Source: Marinobacter qingdaonensis
GTDB taxonomy: Bacteria; Pseudomonadota; Gammaproteobacteria; Pseudomonadales; Oleiphilaceae
Reading direction: 5' to 3'
NCBI RefSeq assembly: GCF_034555935.1
Contig: NZ_JAYDCJ010000003.1
Span: forward strand, 2,294,001-2,358,000
DNA length: 64,000 nucleotides
In this document: piece after piece, positions 8,647 to 20,596 of the stretch
Position numbering within the stretch: the first letter of the stretch is position 1
Layout: each line of letters starts with the position of its first letter
The notes under the pieces: model-generated
What the model saw: the letters and a program-made list of their open reading frames with translations, nothing else
Told to the model about the DNA's origin: nothing
Databases searched by the model: none
Translations under genes and position numbers: made by a program

Positions 8647-10029
<1,383 letters not shown>

Positions 10030-10108
10030 TCATCAAAGAATCGGGTCAAAAGAAATTGGGGCCGACTATGATACACCAGCACCGGCCCTGAATCAGTTCT
10101 CTCGGGGG

Positions 10109-10747
10109 TCAGAGTGGGCGTTGGCCCTGTTCGGCGAGCTGGCGGGCCCGCTCGATGACTTTCCGGCGGGAAAAGATAAGCTGCCAGCGCCGGCCCCCGG
10201 TCTGACGCCAGAGCACCGTCGACCGGATACCGGCGAGCAGCAGGGCGCGCACCTTGGCAGCGTTCTCATCGCGCTGCAGCACGCTGGGGTTGCCGCTGAC
10301 CTGGATCCGCAGACGGAAGGTGCTGATGGTGTCGGTGTACACCGAGGCCAGGTTGCTGATCAGATTGCTGTGGGTAAAGCCGAAATGACTGGCGGTGTGG
10401 CGAGCCTGATCGATGCGGCTGCCGATCACCTCGAGCATGTCGGAGCGCCGGTTGAGCTTGGACTCCAGGTGGATCAGGTTGAGCACGTAGCGCAGCACCT
10501 CGATGTCCTGCTGTTTGCTCTGCTGGCCCAGCACCGAGGCGAGGGTGACCAGACCCTCGCGGATATCGGTCAACTCGCCGCCATAGACATCCAGGGTCGA
10601 GGCCGGATTGGTGGCGAACAGGGAGCGAATGCAGGTTTCCAGACTGGTTTCCGAACACTGGCCATTGTGGGCAATCTGTTGCACCAGGTTGGCGGCCTGG
10701 AAGACGCCCGCCAGGGCCAGGGTCTGATCGTCGAGGGAGCGGCTCAT
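10109..10747 (-). CDS. hflD: High frequency lysogenization protein HflD homologue
   Basis: A 212-residue all-helical, membrane-associated protein of the HflD (YcfC) family. In E. coli it affects lambda CII stability and lysogeny; its normal cellular role is unclear. Family landmarks include [19 protein letters not shown] near the start, ASTLDVYGG (about 49-57), [13 protein letters not shown] and the basic C-terminus [10 protein letters not shown]. Its ATG overlaps the stop of mnmA by four bases (ATGA), which implies translational coupling. The mnmA-hflD-purB order is found across gammaproteobacteria. Confidence 0.92.
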   Translation of the reverse strand: MSRSLDDQTLALAGVFQAANLVQQIAHNGQCSETSLETCIRSLFATNPASTLDVYGGELTDIREGLVTLASVLGQQSKQQDIEVLRYVLNLIHLESKLNRRSDMLEVIGSRIDQARHTASHFGFTHSNLISNLASVYTDTISTFRLRIQVSGNPSVLQRDENAAKVRALLLAGIRSTVLWRQTGGRRWQLIFSRRKVIERARQLAEQGQRPL

Positions 10748-11922
10748 ACGCCCGCTTCCTGTTGCGTCGCGGCGGTGGCACGGGCCGGCACGGCCTCGCC
10801 ATCCCGCCAGGTTTCCTCGATCACTCCGCCGCCGAGGCAGACGTCACCGTCGTAGAACACCACCGACTGGCCGGGTGTGACCGCCCGCTGGGCGTCATCG
10901 AACACCACTTTGACGTTGCCGTTCAGGACCTGGACCTCGCACTCCTGGTCCGGCTGACGGTAGCGGGTCTTGGCCTTGCAGCGGAACTGGCCAGCGGGCG
11001 GCGCGCCGGCCACCCAGTCGATCGGCCCGGACACCAGGCCACGGGCGTACAGCAGCGGGTGCTGTTTGCCCTGCACCGCGATCAGGACATTGCGGGTGAG
11101 GTCCTTCTCCGCCACGTACCAGGGCTCGTCGCCAAACTCACTCAGACCGCCGATGCCCAGACCCTGGCGCTGGCCAATGGTGTGGTACATCAGGCCCTGG
11201 TGGCGACCAATGACCTGGCCGTCGGGCGTTTCGATGTCGCCGGGCTGGGCCGGCAGGTACTGCTTGAGGAAGTCGGTGAACTTGCGCTCGCCGATGAAGC
11301 AGATGCCGGTAGAGTCCTTTTTGTCGTGGGTGACAAAGCCCTGGGTCTCGGCAATGCGCCGGACCTCGGGTTTTTCCAGTTCGCCCACCGGGAACAGCGT
11401 CCGGGCGATGCGCTCACCGGAGACCGCGTGCAGGAAGTAGCTCTGGTCCTTGTTCGGATCCAGGCCCTTGAGCAGCTGGGCCCGGCCCGAGCCGTCCTGG
11501 AGCGGGCGCTGGCGGGTGTAGTGGCCGGTGGCGATGAAATCGGCACCCAGGGTCACGGCGTAATCCAGGAAGGCGCGGAATTTCACTTCCTTGTTGCAGA
11601 GGATGTCGGGATTGGGGGTCCGGCCTGCGGAATACTCCGACAGAAAATGCTCGAACACCCGGTCCCAGTACTCGGCGGCGAAACTGGCGGTGTGCAGGGG
11701 GATGCCGATCGCATCCGCCACCGCCTGGGCGTCGGCCAGATCGGTCATGGCCGTGCAGTATTCGGTGCCATCGTCCTCGTCCCAGTTCTTCATGAACAGG
11801 CCCTCGACCTGATAACCCTGCTGCTTGAGCAGCCAGGCCGCGACGGAGGAGTCGACACCGCCGGACATGCCGACGATGACACGGGTGTTTGCATTGGCGC
11901 TGTGGTCGGCGGAGTTGGTCAT
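10744..11922 (-). CDS. mnmA: tRNA-specific 2-thiouridylase MnmA
   Basis: A 392-residue ATP-dependent enzyme that thiolates U34 of the tRNAs for Lys, Glu and Gln, receiving sulphur through the Tus relay. The PP-loop SGGVDSS is at residues 20-26. The catalytic cysteine pair is Cys109 ([11 protein letters not shown]) and Cys208 ([13 protein letters not shown]). The open frame extends to a GTG at 11949, but the ATG at 11922 has AAAGGG close upstream and leaves a normal N-terminus. Tandem tRNA-Lys(UUU) genes, substrates of this enzyme, lie later in the window at 61652-61866. Its stop overlaps the hflD start by four bases. Confidence 0.96.
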   Translation of the reverse strand: MTNSADHSANANTRVIVGMSGGVDSSVAAWLLKQQGYQVEGLFMKNWDEDDGTEYCTAMTDLADAQAVADAIGIPLHTASFAAEYWDRVFEHFLSEYSAGRTPNPDILCNKEVKFRAFLDYAVTLGADFIATGHYTRQRPLQDGSGRAQLLKGLDPNKDQSYFLHAVSGERIARTLFPVGELEKPEVRRIAETQGFVTHDKKDSTGICFIGERKFTDFLKQYLPAQPGDIETPDGQVIGRHQGLMYHTIGQRQGLGIGGLSEFGDEPWYVAEKDLTRNVLIAVQGKQHPLLYARGLVSGPIDWVAGAPPAGQFRCKAKTRYRQPDQECEVQVLNGNVKVVFDDAQRAVTPGQSVVFYDGDVCLGGGVIEETWRDGEAVPARATAATQQEAGV

Positions 11923-11972
11923 AGCCCTTTCATTCCGGGTGAAAAACACGGGATTCTATCACTGGAGCGGGG

Positions 11973-12422
11973 TTACGTCTGCGCGTCCACCACCACTTCC
12001 AGCGGATAGCGGCGCCCGTTTCGGTAATCTTCTATGCATTCGAGCACCAGCGGACTGCGCAACTGGTCGCCCAACGCCCGGATGGCATCGAGGGTCAGCC
12101 AATGGGCGGCGATGATGCCGGTATCCAACTGCTCGGAGACCCGGTGCAGGGCACGGGCGGCGTAGCAGAAGCGATAGTAGGTTACGCCGTTGCTTGGAGC
12201 CTTGTAGGTATAGACGCCCAGAAAGTGCTCGGGTTCGACCTCCCAGCCGGTCTCTTCCAGGGTTTCCCGGCGAGCCGCATCCAATACCGCTTCGTCCTCC
12301 TCGACGTGCCCGGCTGGCTGGTTGAACACCACGCGGCCACCGCTGTGTTCCTCCACCATCAGGAAGCGGCCCTGATCGTCTTCAATGATAACGGCTACGG
12401 TGGCGTGGGGAGTCCAGGTCAT
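11973..12422 (-). CDS. nudJ: Nudix phosphatase NudJ-type
   Basis: A 149-residue Nudix hydrolase. The Nudix box is complete: G38, E44, then R52-E53 and E56-E57 to G59 ([20 protein letters not shown]). The N-terminus [10 protein letters not shown] and the end [22 protein letters not shown] resemble E. coli NudJ (YmfB), which hydrolyses nucleoside tri- and diphosphates and the thiamine precursor HMP-PP. The mnmA-nudJ-rluE gene order is the same as in E. coli. Its start overlaps the rluE stop by four bases. Substrate preference is inferred from homology only. Confidence 0.88.
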   Translation of the reverse strand: MTWTPHATVAVIIEDDQGRFLMVEEHSGGRVVFNQPAGHVEEDEAVLDAARRETLEETGWEVEPEHFLGVYTYKAPSNGVTYYRFCYAARALHRVSEQLDTGIIAAHWLTLDAIRALGDQLRSPLVLECIEDYRNGRRYPLEVVVDAQT

Positions 12423-13060
12423 CGTTTCGGTTTGCTCCTCGTGGCGGTACGGGCTTTGCGCTGGCTCGGACGCTTGCGACGGTTGGTCGGCGCCGGGACG
12501 TGGATCTCGGTGCTTCGGTACTGGCCGGGTGCCAGTCCATCCAGGGTCCAGTCGCCTATACGGTAGCGAATCAGTCGCAGGGTTGGGAAGCCGACGGCCG
12601 CGGTCATGCGTCGCACCTGCCGGTTGCGACCCTCGGTGATGGTCAGCTGCAGCCAGCTGGTGGGGATGGCTTCCCGGTGGCGAACCGGCGGGTGCCGTTC
12701 CCAGAGTTCAGCGGGCGCGGGCATGCCTTCGGCAGTGGCCGGGGCAGTCAGGCCGTCTTTCAGAGTGACGCCGTGCCTGAGTTGGGTCAGGGCGGCCTCG
12801 GTGATCTGGCCTTCGACCTGAACCCAGTAGGTCTTGGGCATTTTTTGCGTGGGCGAGGCGATGCGATGTTGCAACGCACCGGTGTCGGTGAGCAGCAGCA
12901 GGCCCTCGGAATCGTAGTCCAGGCGTCCGGCAGGGTAGACGCCGGGTATGTCCAGCCAGTCGGCCAGGGTGGCCCGGACCGGTTTGCTCGGATCCTTGCG
13001 GTCGTCAGTGAACTGGCTGAGGACGCGAAACGGTTTGTTGAAGAGGATCAGCTTGGCCAT
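12419..13060 (-). CDS. rluE: 23S rRNA pseudouridine(2457) synthase RluE
   Basis: A 213-residue pseudouridine synthase of the RsuA/RluE type, catalytic domain only with no S4 domain. The catalytic Asp48 lies in [15 protein letters not shown], and the motifs KTYWVQVEG and [15 protein letters not shown] are typical. The frame is open to 13207, but the family start [17 protein letters not shown] corresponds to the ATG at 13060. The C-terminus is a very basic tail ([21 protein letters not shown] region). It forms a translationally coupled pair with nudJ, as in enterobacteria. The isocitrate dehydrogenase genes that follow rluE in E. coli and Pseudomonas are absent here. Confidence 0.93.
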   Translation of the reverse strand: MAKLILFNKPFRVLSQFTDDRKDPSKPVRATLADWLDIPGVYPAGRLDYDSEGLLLLTDTGALQHRIASPTQKMPKTYWVQVEGQITEAALTQLRHGVTLKDGLTAPATAEGMPAPAELWERHPPVRHREAIPTSWLQLTITEGRNRQVRRMTAAVGFPTLRLIRYRIGDWTLDGLAPGQYRSTEIHVPAPTNRRKRPSQRKARTATRSKPKR

Positions 13061-13278
13061 GCCGGTACGGAAATCCTGCGCGGTGCCGTGAATGTGGTCG
13101 GCAAGGTTACTGCAACTGCGTGGGATGGCAAAGCCCCGGCCGGCAAGTGGTTTGGAGCCGGGAACAGGGAGTTGGGCGGGAATTTTACAAAAGTATTGAG
13201 CTGCCACTGGCGAGAGTCAGTGGAGGCCGCGTGCGCCAACCAGTCAGCCGGCGCGCCGCTGGAGCGGGCGGGACAGCG

Positions 13279-13590
13279 TCAGGCGCTGGCAGCACGGGGT
13301 GGGAAATCGCCCTCGCTGGATTCTCCGGCCCCGGATTTCGTTTCGGCTGAGGAGCCTGCGCCCTCCTGGGCTTGTTTCTGGGGCTGCTCGTCCGGAACGA
13401 TGTTGATGGCGTGAACGCCTTTGTCGCTCGGTTTCTTGTCGAAGGTGACGGTTTGGCCGGCTTTCAGCGTTTTATACCCTTCCATCTGAACCGACGAGAA
13501 GTGGGCAAACAGGTCGTCACTGCAGCCATCCTCAATAATAAAGCCGTACCCCTTGGCATTGTTGAACCACTTGACCTTGCCTCTTGGCAT
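13279..13590 (-). CDS. cspD: Cold-shock-domain protein CspD
   Basis: A 103-residue protein with an N-terminal cold-shock domain (about 1-68; RNP1 GKGYGFI-like KGYGFII, RNP2 DLFAHFSSVQ). A disordered, acidic/Ser-rich C-terminal tail follows that is longer than in E. coli CspD (74 residues). CspD binds single-stranded DNA and RNA and inhibits replication in stationary phase or starvation. The start is fixed by GGGGAG seven bases upstream. It is divergent from clpS-clpA, the standard arrangement in gammaproteobacteria. Confidence 0.92.
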   Translation of the reverse strand: MPRGKVKWFNNAKGYGFIIEDGCSDDLFAHFSSVQMEGYKTLKAGQTVTFDKKPSDKGVHAINIVPDEQPQKQAQEGAGSSAETKSGAGESSEGDFPPRAASA

Positions 13591-13900
13591 GATGAACTCC
13601 CCTGTTCATGTGCTGTCACATTTTATTATTGGTGTTGTGAGCCTTCCGCCCGGCACTCCGGCGCGGACCCCTGTTACAGAACTCTCGTACGAATTTACAT
13701 AATTTAACAATACCTCCTAACTTTCGACCAATCGGGGGCGCTAGTCAATAGTTTCCACTGCTGTAATGTGTGGTTTGACCGGGTCCGGAACCGGTATCAT
13801 GTCCGTATTGATAAATAACTCACGCCCGGTTTTCGGCACTGCTTGAAAACACGGGGTCAGACAACCACATTAAGCCAAGGGCACCGATAACCGGTACAGA
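13591..13900. other. cspD/clpS divergent intergenic region (310 bp)
   Basis: No gene is visible. The cspD-proximal half (about 13611-13720) is AT-rich, with several TATAAT-like hexamers on the minus strand (for example near 13621-13630), and is the likely cspD control region. On the plus strand TTGACC near 13774 and TATCAT near 13794 are hexamers too closely spaced (14 bases) for a confident call. The clpS start lacks a strong Shine-Dalgarno. No long hairpin was noticed. Confidence 0.5.
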
Positions 13901-14263
13901 ATGATGCGGACTATCGAAGATTCTCTACTAATATTTAATCAAGGGGAGGACGATCAGCCAGGGCGACAGGACGATCTGAGCGTTGCGCCTGAGAAGCCCG
14001 CCCTGAAGCGGCCCGCGCGATATCGCGTGGTGCTCCTGAACGACGACTACACACCGATGGATTTTGTGGTAGACGTGTTAATGACGTTCTTCGGTATGAA
14101 CGAAGAAAAGGCGACGCAGGTGATGCTGCTCGTCCATACGCAGGGAAAAGCCGTATGTGGGGTGTATACCCGAGACATCGCAGAAACAAAGGCGGCACAG
14201 GTGAACCAGTATTCTTCGGAATGCGAACATCCGCTCCTTTGCGAGATTGAACGTGCGGACTGA
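13901..14263 (+). CDS. clpS: ATP-dependent Clp protease adaptor ClpS
   Basis: A 120-residue adaptor that binds proteins with N-terminal Leu, Phe, Tyr or Trp and hands them to ClpAP. The conserved core runs from [21 protein letters not shown] through [20 protein letters not shown]; the [10 protein letters not shown] loop lines the N-degron pocket. The N-terminal extension (about residues 1-40) is longer than the flexible arm of E. coli ClpS. ATG codons occur at 13901 and 13904. It precedes clpA by 18 bases. In the same region bpt and aat make the Leu/Phe N-degrons that ClpS reads. Confidence 0.97.
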   Translation: MMRTIEDSLLIFNQGEDDQPGRQDDLSVAPEKPALKRPARYRVVLLNDDYTPMDFVVDVLMTFFGMNEEKATQVMLLVHTQGKAVCGVYTRDIAETKAAQVNQYSSECEHPLLCEIERAD

Positions 14264-14281
14264 CAGACGTTGGGGTGGCCC

Positions 14282-16552
14282 ATGCTGAGCAAAGATCTAG
14301 AAATTACGCTGAATACGGCCTTCAAGAATGCCCGCGACAAGCGTCATGAATTCATGACCGTGGAGCATCTGTTGTTGGCCCTGTTGGACAACGAATCGGC
14401 GGTGGGCGTTCTCAAGGCCTGTGGGGCCGATCTCCAGCGACTCCAGGAAGAGCTGGTTGAATTTGTCGACTCCACCACACCGTTGATCCCAAGCAATGAC
14501 AGCGAACGCGAAACCCAGCCGACCCTTGGCTTCCAGCGGGTCCTGCAGCGGGCCGTGTTTCATGTCCAGTCATCCGGCAAGAAGGAAGTGACCGGAGCCA
14601 ACGTACTGGTTGCGATTTTCAGCGAGCAGGAAAGTCAGGCGGTCTACGTTCTCAAGAAACAGAACATCGCCCGCATTGATGTGGTCAATTTTGTCTCCCA
14701 CGGCATCTCCCGGGTTCAGGGCGCCGAAGATCAGGAAGGCCACGATCAGGCCGCCCCGGACGAAGCGGGCGAAGAGGGCGGTCATGCCAAGCCGCTGGAG
14801 AGCTACTCCACCAACCTCAACGAGCAGGCCCGACAGGGCCGGATCGATCCGCTGATCGGCCGTGAGCACGAGGTGGAGCGCGTGGTGCAGATCCTGGTGC
14901 GCCGGCGCAAGAACAATCCCTTGCTGGTGGGTGAGGCGGGCGTCGGCAAGACCGCCATTGCCGAAGGCCTGGCCAAGCGCATTGTCGACGGCCAGGTACC
15001 GGAAATTATCTCCGACGCGGTGGTCTACTCCCTGGACCTTGGCGCGCTGCTGGCCGGTACCAAGTACCGCGGCGACTTCGAGAAGCGCCTGAAGGGGCTG
15101 CTGGCCGAGCTGAAAAAGGAAAAGCACGCAATCCTGTTCATCGACGAGATCCACACCATCATCGGTGCCGGGTCGGCGTCCGGTGGCGTGATGGACGCCT
15201 CGAACCTGCTCAAGCCGATGCTCAGCTCCGGTGAAATCCGCTGCATTGGTTCCACCACGTTCCAGGAATTCCGCGGCATCTTCGAAAAGGACAGTGCACT
15301 GGCCCGCCGGTTCCAGAAGATCGACGTCAACGAGCCGAGTGTCGAGGACACCTACCAGATCCTCAAGGGTCTCAAGCCCAACTTCGAGAAGCACCACGAT
15401 CTGAAGTACACCGACAAGGCCCTGCGGGTGGCGGCGGAGCTGGCGGATCGCTACATCACCGATCGCCATCTGCCGGACAAGGCCATCGATGTGATCGACG
15501 AAGCCGGGGCGCGGCAGCGCCTGCAGCCGGAAAACAAGCGCAAGAAGGCGATCGATGTCTCCGATATCGAAGACGTGGTGGCCAACATCGCCCGGATTCC
15601 GCCGAAGAACGTTTCCACCAGCGACAAGGACCTGCTGCGCAACCTGGAGCGGGACCTGAAGATGGTGGTGTTCGGCCAAGATCCGGCCATCGAGTCACTC
15701 TCGACCGCGATCAAGCTGGCCCGGGCTGGCCTGAAGGCGCCGGAGAAACCAGAGGGCGCGTTCCTGTTTGCCGGTCCGACCGGGGTCGGTAAGACCGAGG
15801 TCACCAAGCAGTTGGCCAAGGTCCTGGGCATCGAGCTGGTTCGGTTCGACATGTCCGAGTACATGGAACGGCACACGGTGTCTCGTCTGATCGGTGCGCC
15901 TCCGGGCTATGTCGGTTACGACCAGGGTGGTCTGCTGACCGAGGCGGTGAACAAGCATCCGCACTGCGTGCTGCTGCTTGATGAGATCGAGAAGGCGCAT
16001 CCGGAAGTGTTCAACCTGCTGTTGCAGGTCATGGACCACGGCACCCTGACCGACAACAACGGGCGCAAGGCGGACTTCCGTCACGTGATTCTGGTGATGA
16101 CTACCAACGCCGGTGCCGAGACCATGGCCCGTCGCTCGATCGGGTTCAGCGAGCAGGACCACAGCACCGACGGCATGGAGATCATCAGCAAGACCTTCAC
16201 GCCGGAGTTCCGCAACCGTCTGGACGGCATCATTCAGTTTGCCGACCTGCAGAAGGAAACCATCACCCACGTGGTGGACAAGTTCCTCACCGAGCTGCAG
16301 GCGCAACTGGACGAGAAGCACGTGGTTCTGCACGTCGACGAGGACGCCAAGCTCTGGCTGGCGGACAAGGGCTACGACGTCACCATGGGTGCCCGTCCGA
16401 TGTCGCGCCTGATCCAGGACATGATCAAGCGGCCCCTGGCCGAGCAGATCCTGTTCGGACGGCTGTCGGAGAAGGGCGGGGATGTCTACGTCCACCTGCG
16501 CAACGACGAACTGGTCTTCGATTACGAGGACGAGCCGGCCGAAGCGGTCTAG
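14282..16552 (+). CDS. clpA: ATP-dependent Clp protease ATP-binding subunit ClpA
   Basis: A 756-residue double-AAA+ unfoldase that feeds substrates to ClpP. The Clp N domain (about 1-145) docks ClpS. An acidic linker (148-170) follows. AAA1 has Walker A GEAGVGKT (217-224), and AAA2 has Walker A GPTGVGKT (498-505) and [11 protein letters not shown] ClpP-docking IGF-type loop is visible in [14 protein letters not shown]. The frame is open from a TTG at 14270, but the ATG at 14282 follows a GGGGTGG ribosome site and matches [10 protein letters not shown] of the family. A strong hairpin with a T run (16570-16602) follows. Confidence 0.97.
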   Translation: MLSKDLEITLNTAFKNARDKRHEFMTVEHLLLALLDNESAVGVLKACGADLQRLQEELVEFVDSTTPLIPSNDSERETQPTLGFQRVLQRAVFHVQSSGKKEVTGANVLVAIFSEQESQAVYVLKKQNIARIDVVNFVSHGISRVQGAEDQEGHDQAAPDEAGEEGGHAKPLESYSTNLNEQARQGRIDPLIGREHEVERVVQILVRRRKNNPLLVGEAGVGKTAIAEGLAKRIVDGQVPEIISDAVVYSLDLGALLAGTKYRGDFEKRLKGLLAELKKEKHAILFIDEIHTIIGAGSASGGVMDASNLLKPMLSSGEIRCIGSTTFQEFRGIFEKDSALARRFQKIDVNEPSVEDTYQILKGLKPNFEKHHDLKYTDKALRVAAELADRYITDRHLPDKAIDVIDEAGARQRLQPENKRKKAIDVSDIEDVVANIARIPPKNVSTSDKDLLRNLERDLKMVVFGQDPAIESLSTAIKLARAGLKAPEKPEGAFLFAGPTGVGKTEVTKQLAKVLGIELVRFDMSEYMERHTVSRLIGAPPGYVGYDQGGLLTEAVNKHPHCVLLLDEIEKAHPEVFNLLLQVMDHGTLTDNNGRKADFRHVILVMTTNAGAETMARRSIGFSEQDHSTDGMEIISKTFTPEFRNRLDGIIQFADLQKETITHVVDKFLTELQAQLDEKHVVLHVDEDAKLWLADKGYDVTMGARPMSRLIQDMIKRPLAEQILFGRLSEKGGDVYVHLRNDELVFDYEDEPAEAV

Positions 16553-16569
16553 TACCAGCGCCGGGCAAC

Positions 16570-16602
16570 AAAAAACCGCTGCAGCGATGCAGCGGTTTTT
16601 TT
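16570..16602 (+). terminator. Rho-independent terminator after clpA (bidirectional form)
   Basis: The eight-base stem CCGCTGCA/TGCAGCGG (16576-16583 with 16588-16595) has a GCGA tetraloop and a run of seven T. Six A precede it, so it could work in both directions. Confidence 0.9.
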
Positions 16603-16630
16603 GTGTCGGCCAGAAAGGTGGTCTGCCAAC

Positions 16631-16655
16631 AAAAAAGCCCCGAACCGGGGCTTTT
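16631..16655 (-). terminator. Rho-independent terminator after infA
   Basis: AAAAGCCCC (16633-16641) pairs with GGGGCTTTT (16647-16655) around a GAACC loop. On the minus strand, the direction of infA, the stem runs into a T tract. Confidence 0.88.
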
Positions 16656-16671
16656 CAGATGTCAGTCTGGC

Positions 16672-16890
16672 TTAGCGGGCCCGGTACACGATGCGGCCCT
16701 TGCTCAGGTCATACGGGGTCAGCTCGACCTTGACCTTGTCGCCGGTGAGGATGCGGATGTAGTTCTTGCGCATTTTTCCGGAGATGTGAGCAGTCACCAC
16801 GTGGCCGTTGCTGAGCTCAACACGGAACATGGTATTCGGAAGGGTGTCGATAATAACGCCTTCCATTTCAATGACATCTGATTTCGCCAT
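16672..16890 (-). CDS. infA: Translation initiation factor IF-1
   Basis: A 72-residue S1/OB-fold factor that occupies the ribosomal A site during initiation. The whole sequence is canonical ([20 protein letters not shown] through [12 protein letters not shown]), and the length equals that of E. coli IF-1. It lies convergent to clpA, with both terminators between them, and downstream of bpt. Its position beside clpA and the transferases is conserved in gammaproteobacteria. Confidence 0.98.
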   Translation of the reverse strand: MAKSDVIEMEGVIIDTLPNTMFRVELSNGHVVTAHISGKMRKNYIRILTGDKVKVELTPYDLSKGRIVYRAR

Positions 16891-16971
16891 TCAGTAGAAA
16901 CCTCTGTTGAAAAGTACTTCTGGTGATTTTAAATTGCGCAATTCTGCCTGAAATGTCGGCATTTGGCAAAA

Positions 16972-17685
16972 TCAGTTCAGGTCCATGACGCGCCAGTGGC
17001 CGTCGTGCAGTGCTTCGATGGGCCTGAACCGGGTCTTGTAGTTCATTTTACGGCATTCGCGAATCCAGTAACCCAGGTACAGATGCGGCAACTGGCGCCG
17101 TTTGGCTTCTTCAATCTGCCAGAGAATGGCGAAGGTCCCCAGGCTGCGATGTTCCAGCGTCGGCTTGAACACGGTGTAGATCGCCGAGAGGCCGTCGTCG
17201 AGCAGGTCAATGGCGGCCAGGCCCACCAGTTCCTGATCCAGGCGCATTTCCATGAACCAGGAGTCGGTGGCGCCATCCACCAGAAACGAGGTGAACTGTT
17301 CCCGGGACGGCGGGTACATGTCGCCGTCCTTGTGGCGCTGCTCGATGTAGTGGGCGTAGAGCCGGTAGTAGTGCTCGCTGAACCGGGCCGGCACCATGGT
17401 GCACTCCAGGTCCTGATTCTTGCGCAGCACGCGGCGCTGGTTGCGGTCGGGCTGGAAGTCGGCCACCCGTAGCCGCACCGGCACGCAGGCGTTGCAATTC
17501 TCGCAGTGGGGGCGGTAGTAGTGGGAGCCGCTGCGGCGAAAGCCGAGCGCGGTCAACTGGCTGTACAGTCGCTTGTCGATGTGGGCGCGGGGATCGACAA
17601 ACATGGTGGTGGCTTCGCGGTCCGGGAGATAACTGCAGTCGTGCGGCGGGGTTGCGAAGAACACCAGGGTTCTGAGATTACTCAT
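16972..17685 (-). CDS. bpt: Aspartate/glutamate leucyltransferase (Bpt)
   Basis: A 237-residue tRNA-dependent transferase that adds Leu to proteins with N-terminal Asp or Glu, creating a primary N-degron for ClpS. The cysteine-rich N-terminus (YYRPHCENCNACVPVRLRV) and the conserved GYWIRECRKMNYKTRFRPIE end identify the ATE1-related Bpt family. Its ATG abuts the aat stop (TGA then ATG with no gap), so the two transferases are made from one message, as in Vibrio and Pseudomonas. Confidence 0.95.
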   Translation of the reverse strand: MSNLRTLVFFATPPHDCSYLPDREATTMFVDPRAHIDKRLYSQLTALGFRRSGSHYYRPHCENCNACVPVRLRVADFQPDRNQRRVLRKNQDLECTMVPARFSEHYYRLYAHYIEQRHKDGDMYPPSREQFTSFLVDGATDSWFMEMRLDQELVGLAAIDLLDDGLSAIYTVFKPTLEHRSLGTFAILWQIEEAKRRQLPHLYLGYWIRECRKMNYKTRFRPIEALHDGHWRVMDLN

Positions 17686-18399
17686 TCACGCCTCCGGCCC
17701 GGGCCATTGCCAGCGCATTTCCCAGGTCCGTTGTTTCGGTTTGCGACCAACGCATGCCCTGAGTATAGATAAAAACTCGCCCCGGGGAATGGTGCGGGCC
17801 CCCATGGTCAGCAGGTGCCGGCTTTCCACCTGGCAGTCCATGATCTTGTAGTCCCAGTCCTGGAGCTGGTGCGCCAGGTGCACCATCAGGACTTTCGAGG
17901 CATTGGTCTCGAGGGAAAACATGGATTCGCCGAAAAAGCACTGGCCAATGGCCAGGCCGTACATGCCCCCGGCCAGCTCGCCGGCCCGGTTCCAGACCTC
18001 GATGGAGTGGGCGTAGCCCAACCGATGCAGCTCGGAATAGCTGGCGATCATGTCCTCGGTGATCCAGGTGCCTTCGGCCCGGGTTGTGGCGCAAAGCCGG
18101 ATGATGCGGCCGAACGCCTGGTCGGCGGTGACGCTGAATTTCTTCTGGTTGAGGGTTCGCCGCAGGCTGCGGGACACGTGCACTTCTTCGGGAACGAGCA
18201 CGCAGCGGGGGTTGGGTGACCACCAGAGGATCGGCTGGTCGTCGCTGTACCAGGGGAAGATGCCGTTGGTGTAGGCAAGCAGGAGTCGGTCGGTCGAGAG
18301 GTCGCCACCCAGGGCAAGGAGTCCGTCGGGATCGTCGAGTGCCTCGTCGGCGGGCGGGAACCAGAGTTGGTCCGGGTCTAGCCAGGGTAGTGAGGTCAT
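17686..18399 (-). CDS. aat: Leucyl/phenylalanyl-tRNA-protein transferase (Aat)
   Basis: A 237-residue transferase that attaches Leu or Phe from charged tRNA to proteins with N-terminal Arg or Lys. Family blocks are present: LLALGGDLS, LAYTNGIFPWYSDDQPILWWSPNPRCVL (in part), EGTWITEDMIASYSELHRLGYAHS and GGMYGLAIGQCFFGESMFS. The frame is open back to 18516, but that extra sequence reads into the palindromic element at 18449-18553. The family start MTSLPWLDPD corresponds to the ATG at 18399. With bpt, clpS and clpA it makes a full N-degron pathway within 4.5 kb. Confidence 0.95.
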   Translation of the reverse strand: MTSLPWLDPDQLWFPPADEALDDPDGLLALGGDLSTDRLLLAYTNGIFPWYSDDQPILWWSPNPRCVLVPEEVHVSRSLRRTLNQKKFSVTADQAFGRIIRLCATTRAEGTWITEDMIASYSELHRLGYAHSIEVWNRAGELAGGMYGLAIGQCFFGESMFSLETNASKVLMVHLAHQLQDWDYKIMDCQVESRHLLTMGARTIPRGEFLSILRACVGRKPKQRTWEMRWQWPGPEA

Positions 18400-18448
18400 C
18401 CTGCTCCGGTGTGGGAGTTCGCCTGGGTGATTCTTGCTTTGGAGTTCG

Positions 18449-18553
18449 GCCCCTCGGAAGCCGGCCGCTGAAACACGCTGTGGATACGTCCCTGTATGCT
18501 TGGCTCCGCCATCCATGGCTTCGCACAGTTTCAGCGGCCGACTCCCGAGGGGC
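18449..18553 (-). repeat. 105-bp palindromic element with two inner hairpins, between trxB and aat
   Basis: Arms of 26 bases at 18449-18474 and 18528-18553 are complementary at 24 positions. In the minus-strand transcript, the direction of trxB and aat, both mismatches become G-U pairs, so the RNA stem is complete. Inside, TGTG (18479-18482) can pair with CACA (18524-18527). Two small hairpins follow: 18484-18497 (RNA AUACAGGGACGUAU) and 18508-18519 (RNA GCCAUGGAUGGC). The first is one base off the CsrA/RsmA consensus RUACARGGAUGU over 12 positions, and the second also presents GGA in its loop. There is no T run, so it is not a simple terminator. No second copy was noticed here. Confidence 0.7.
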
Positions 18554-18564
18554 TTGCCGTCCTA

Positions 18565-18580
18565 ACGGGCGTTTGCCCGT
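18565..18580 (-). other. Small hairpin just after trxB
   Basis: ACGGGC (18565-18570) pairs with GCCCGT (18575-18580) around GTTT, eight bases after the trxB stop. No T tract follows on the minus strand, so it may be a weak terminator or an mRNA end stabiliser. Confidence 0.4.
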
Positions 18581-18588
18581 AGTTTAGT

Positions 18589-19551
<963 letters not shown>

Positions 19552-19642
19552 TCACTAATTCGATACGACGCTAACCCCCTACATGGGGCCAGGCTGAAAA
19601 ATAAAAAGCGAAGGCTAACACGAATGTACCGGTCTGCCATTC

Positions 19643-19656
19643 GAATTGGCCAATTC
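19643..19656. promoter_or_regulatory. 14-bp perfect palindrome upstream of trxB
   Basis: GAATTGGCCAATTC reads the same on both strands and lies about 100 bases ahead of the trxB start, in the 134-base moxR-trxB gap. It could be an operator for trxB. No known regulator consensus was matched. Confidence 0.35.
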
Positions 19657-19676
19657 CGCTTATAAAACTTTGCTAT

Positions 19677-20588
<912 letters not shown>

Positions 20589-20596
20589 ACTGTCCT

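Noticed and set aside
18400..18516. N-terminal extension of aat reading through the palindromic element
   Set aside because: The family start is at 18399. The extra residues have no family similarity and come from the repeat.
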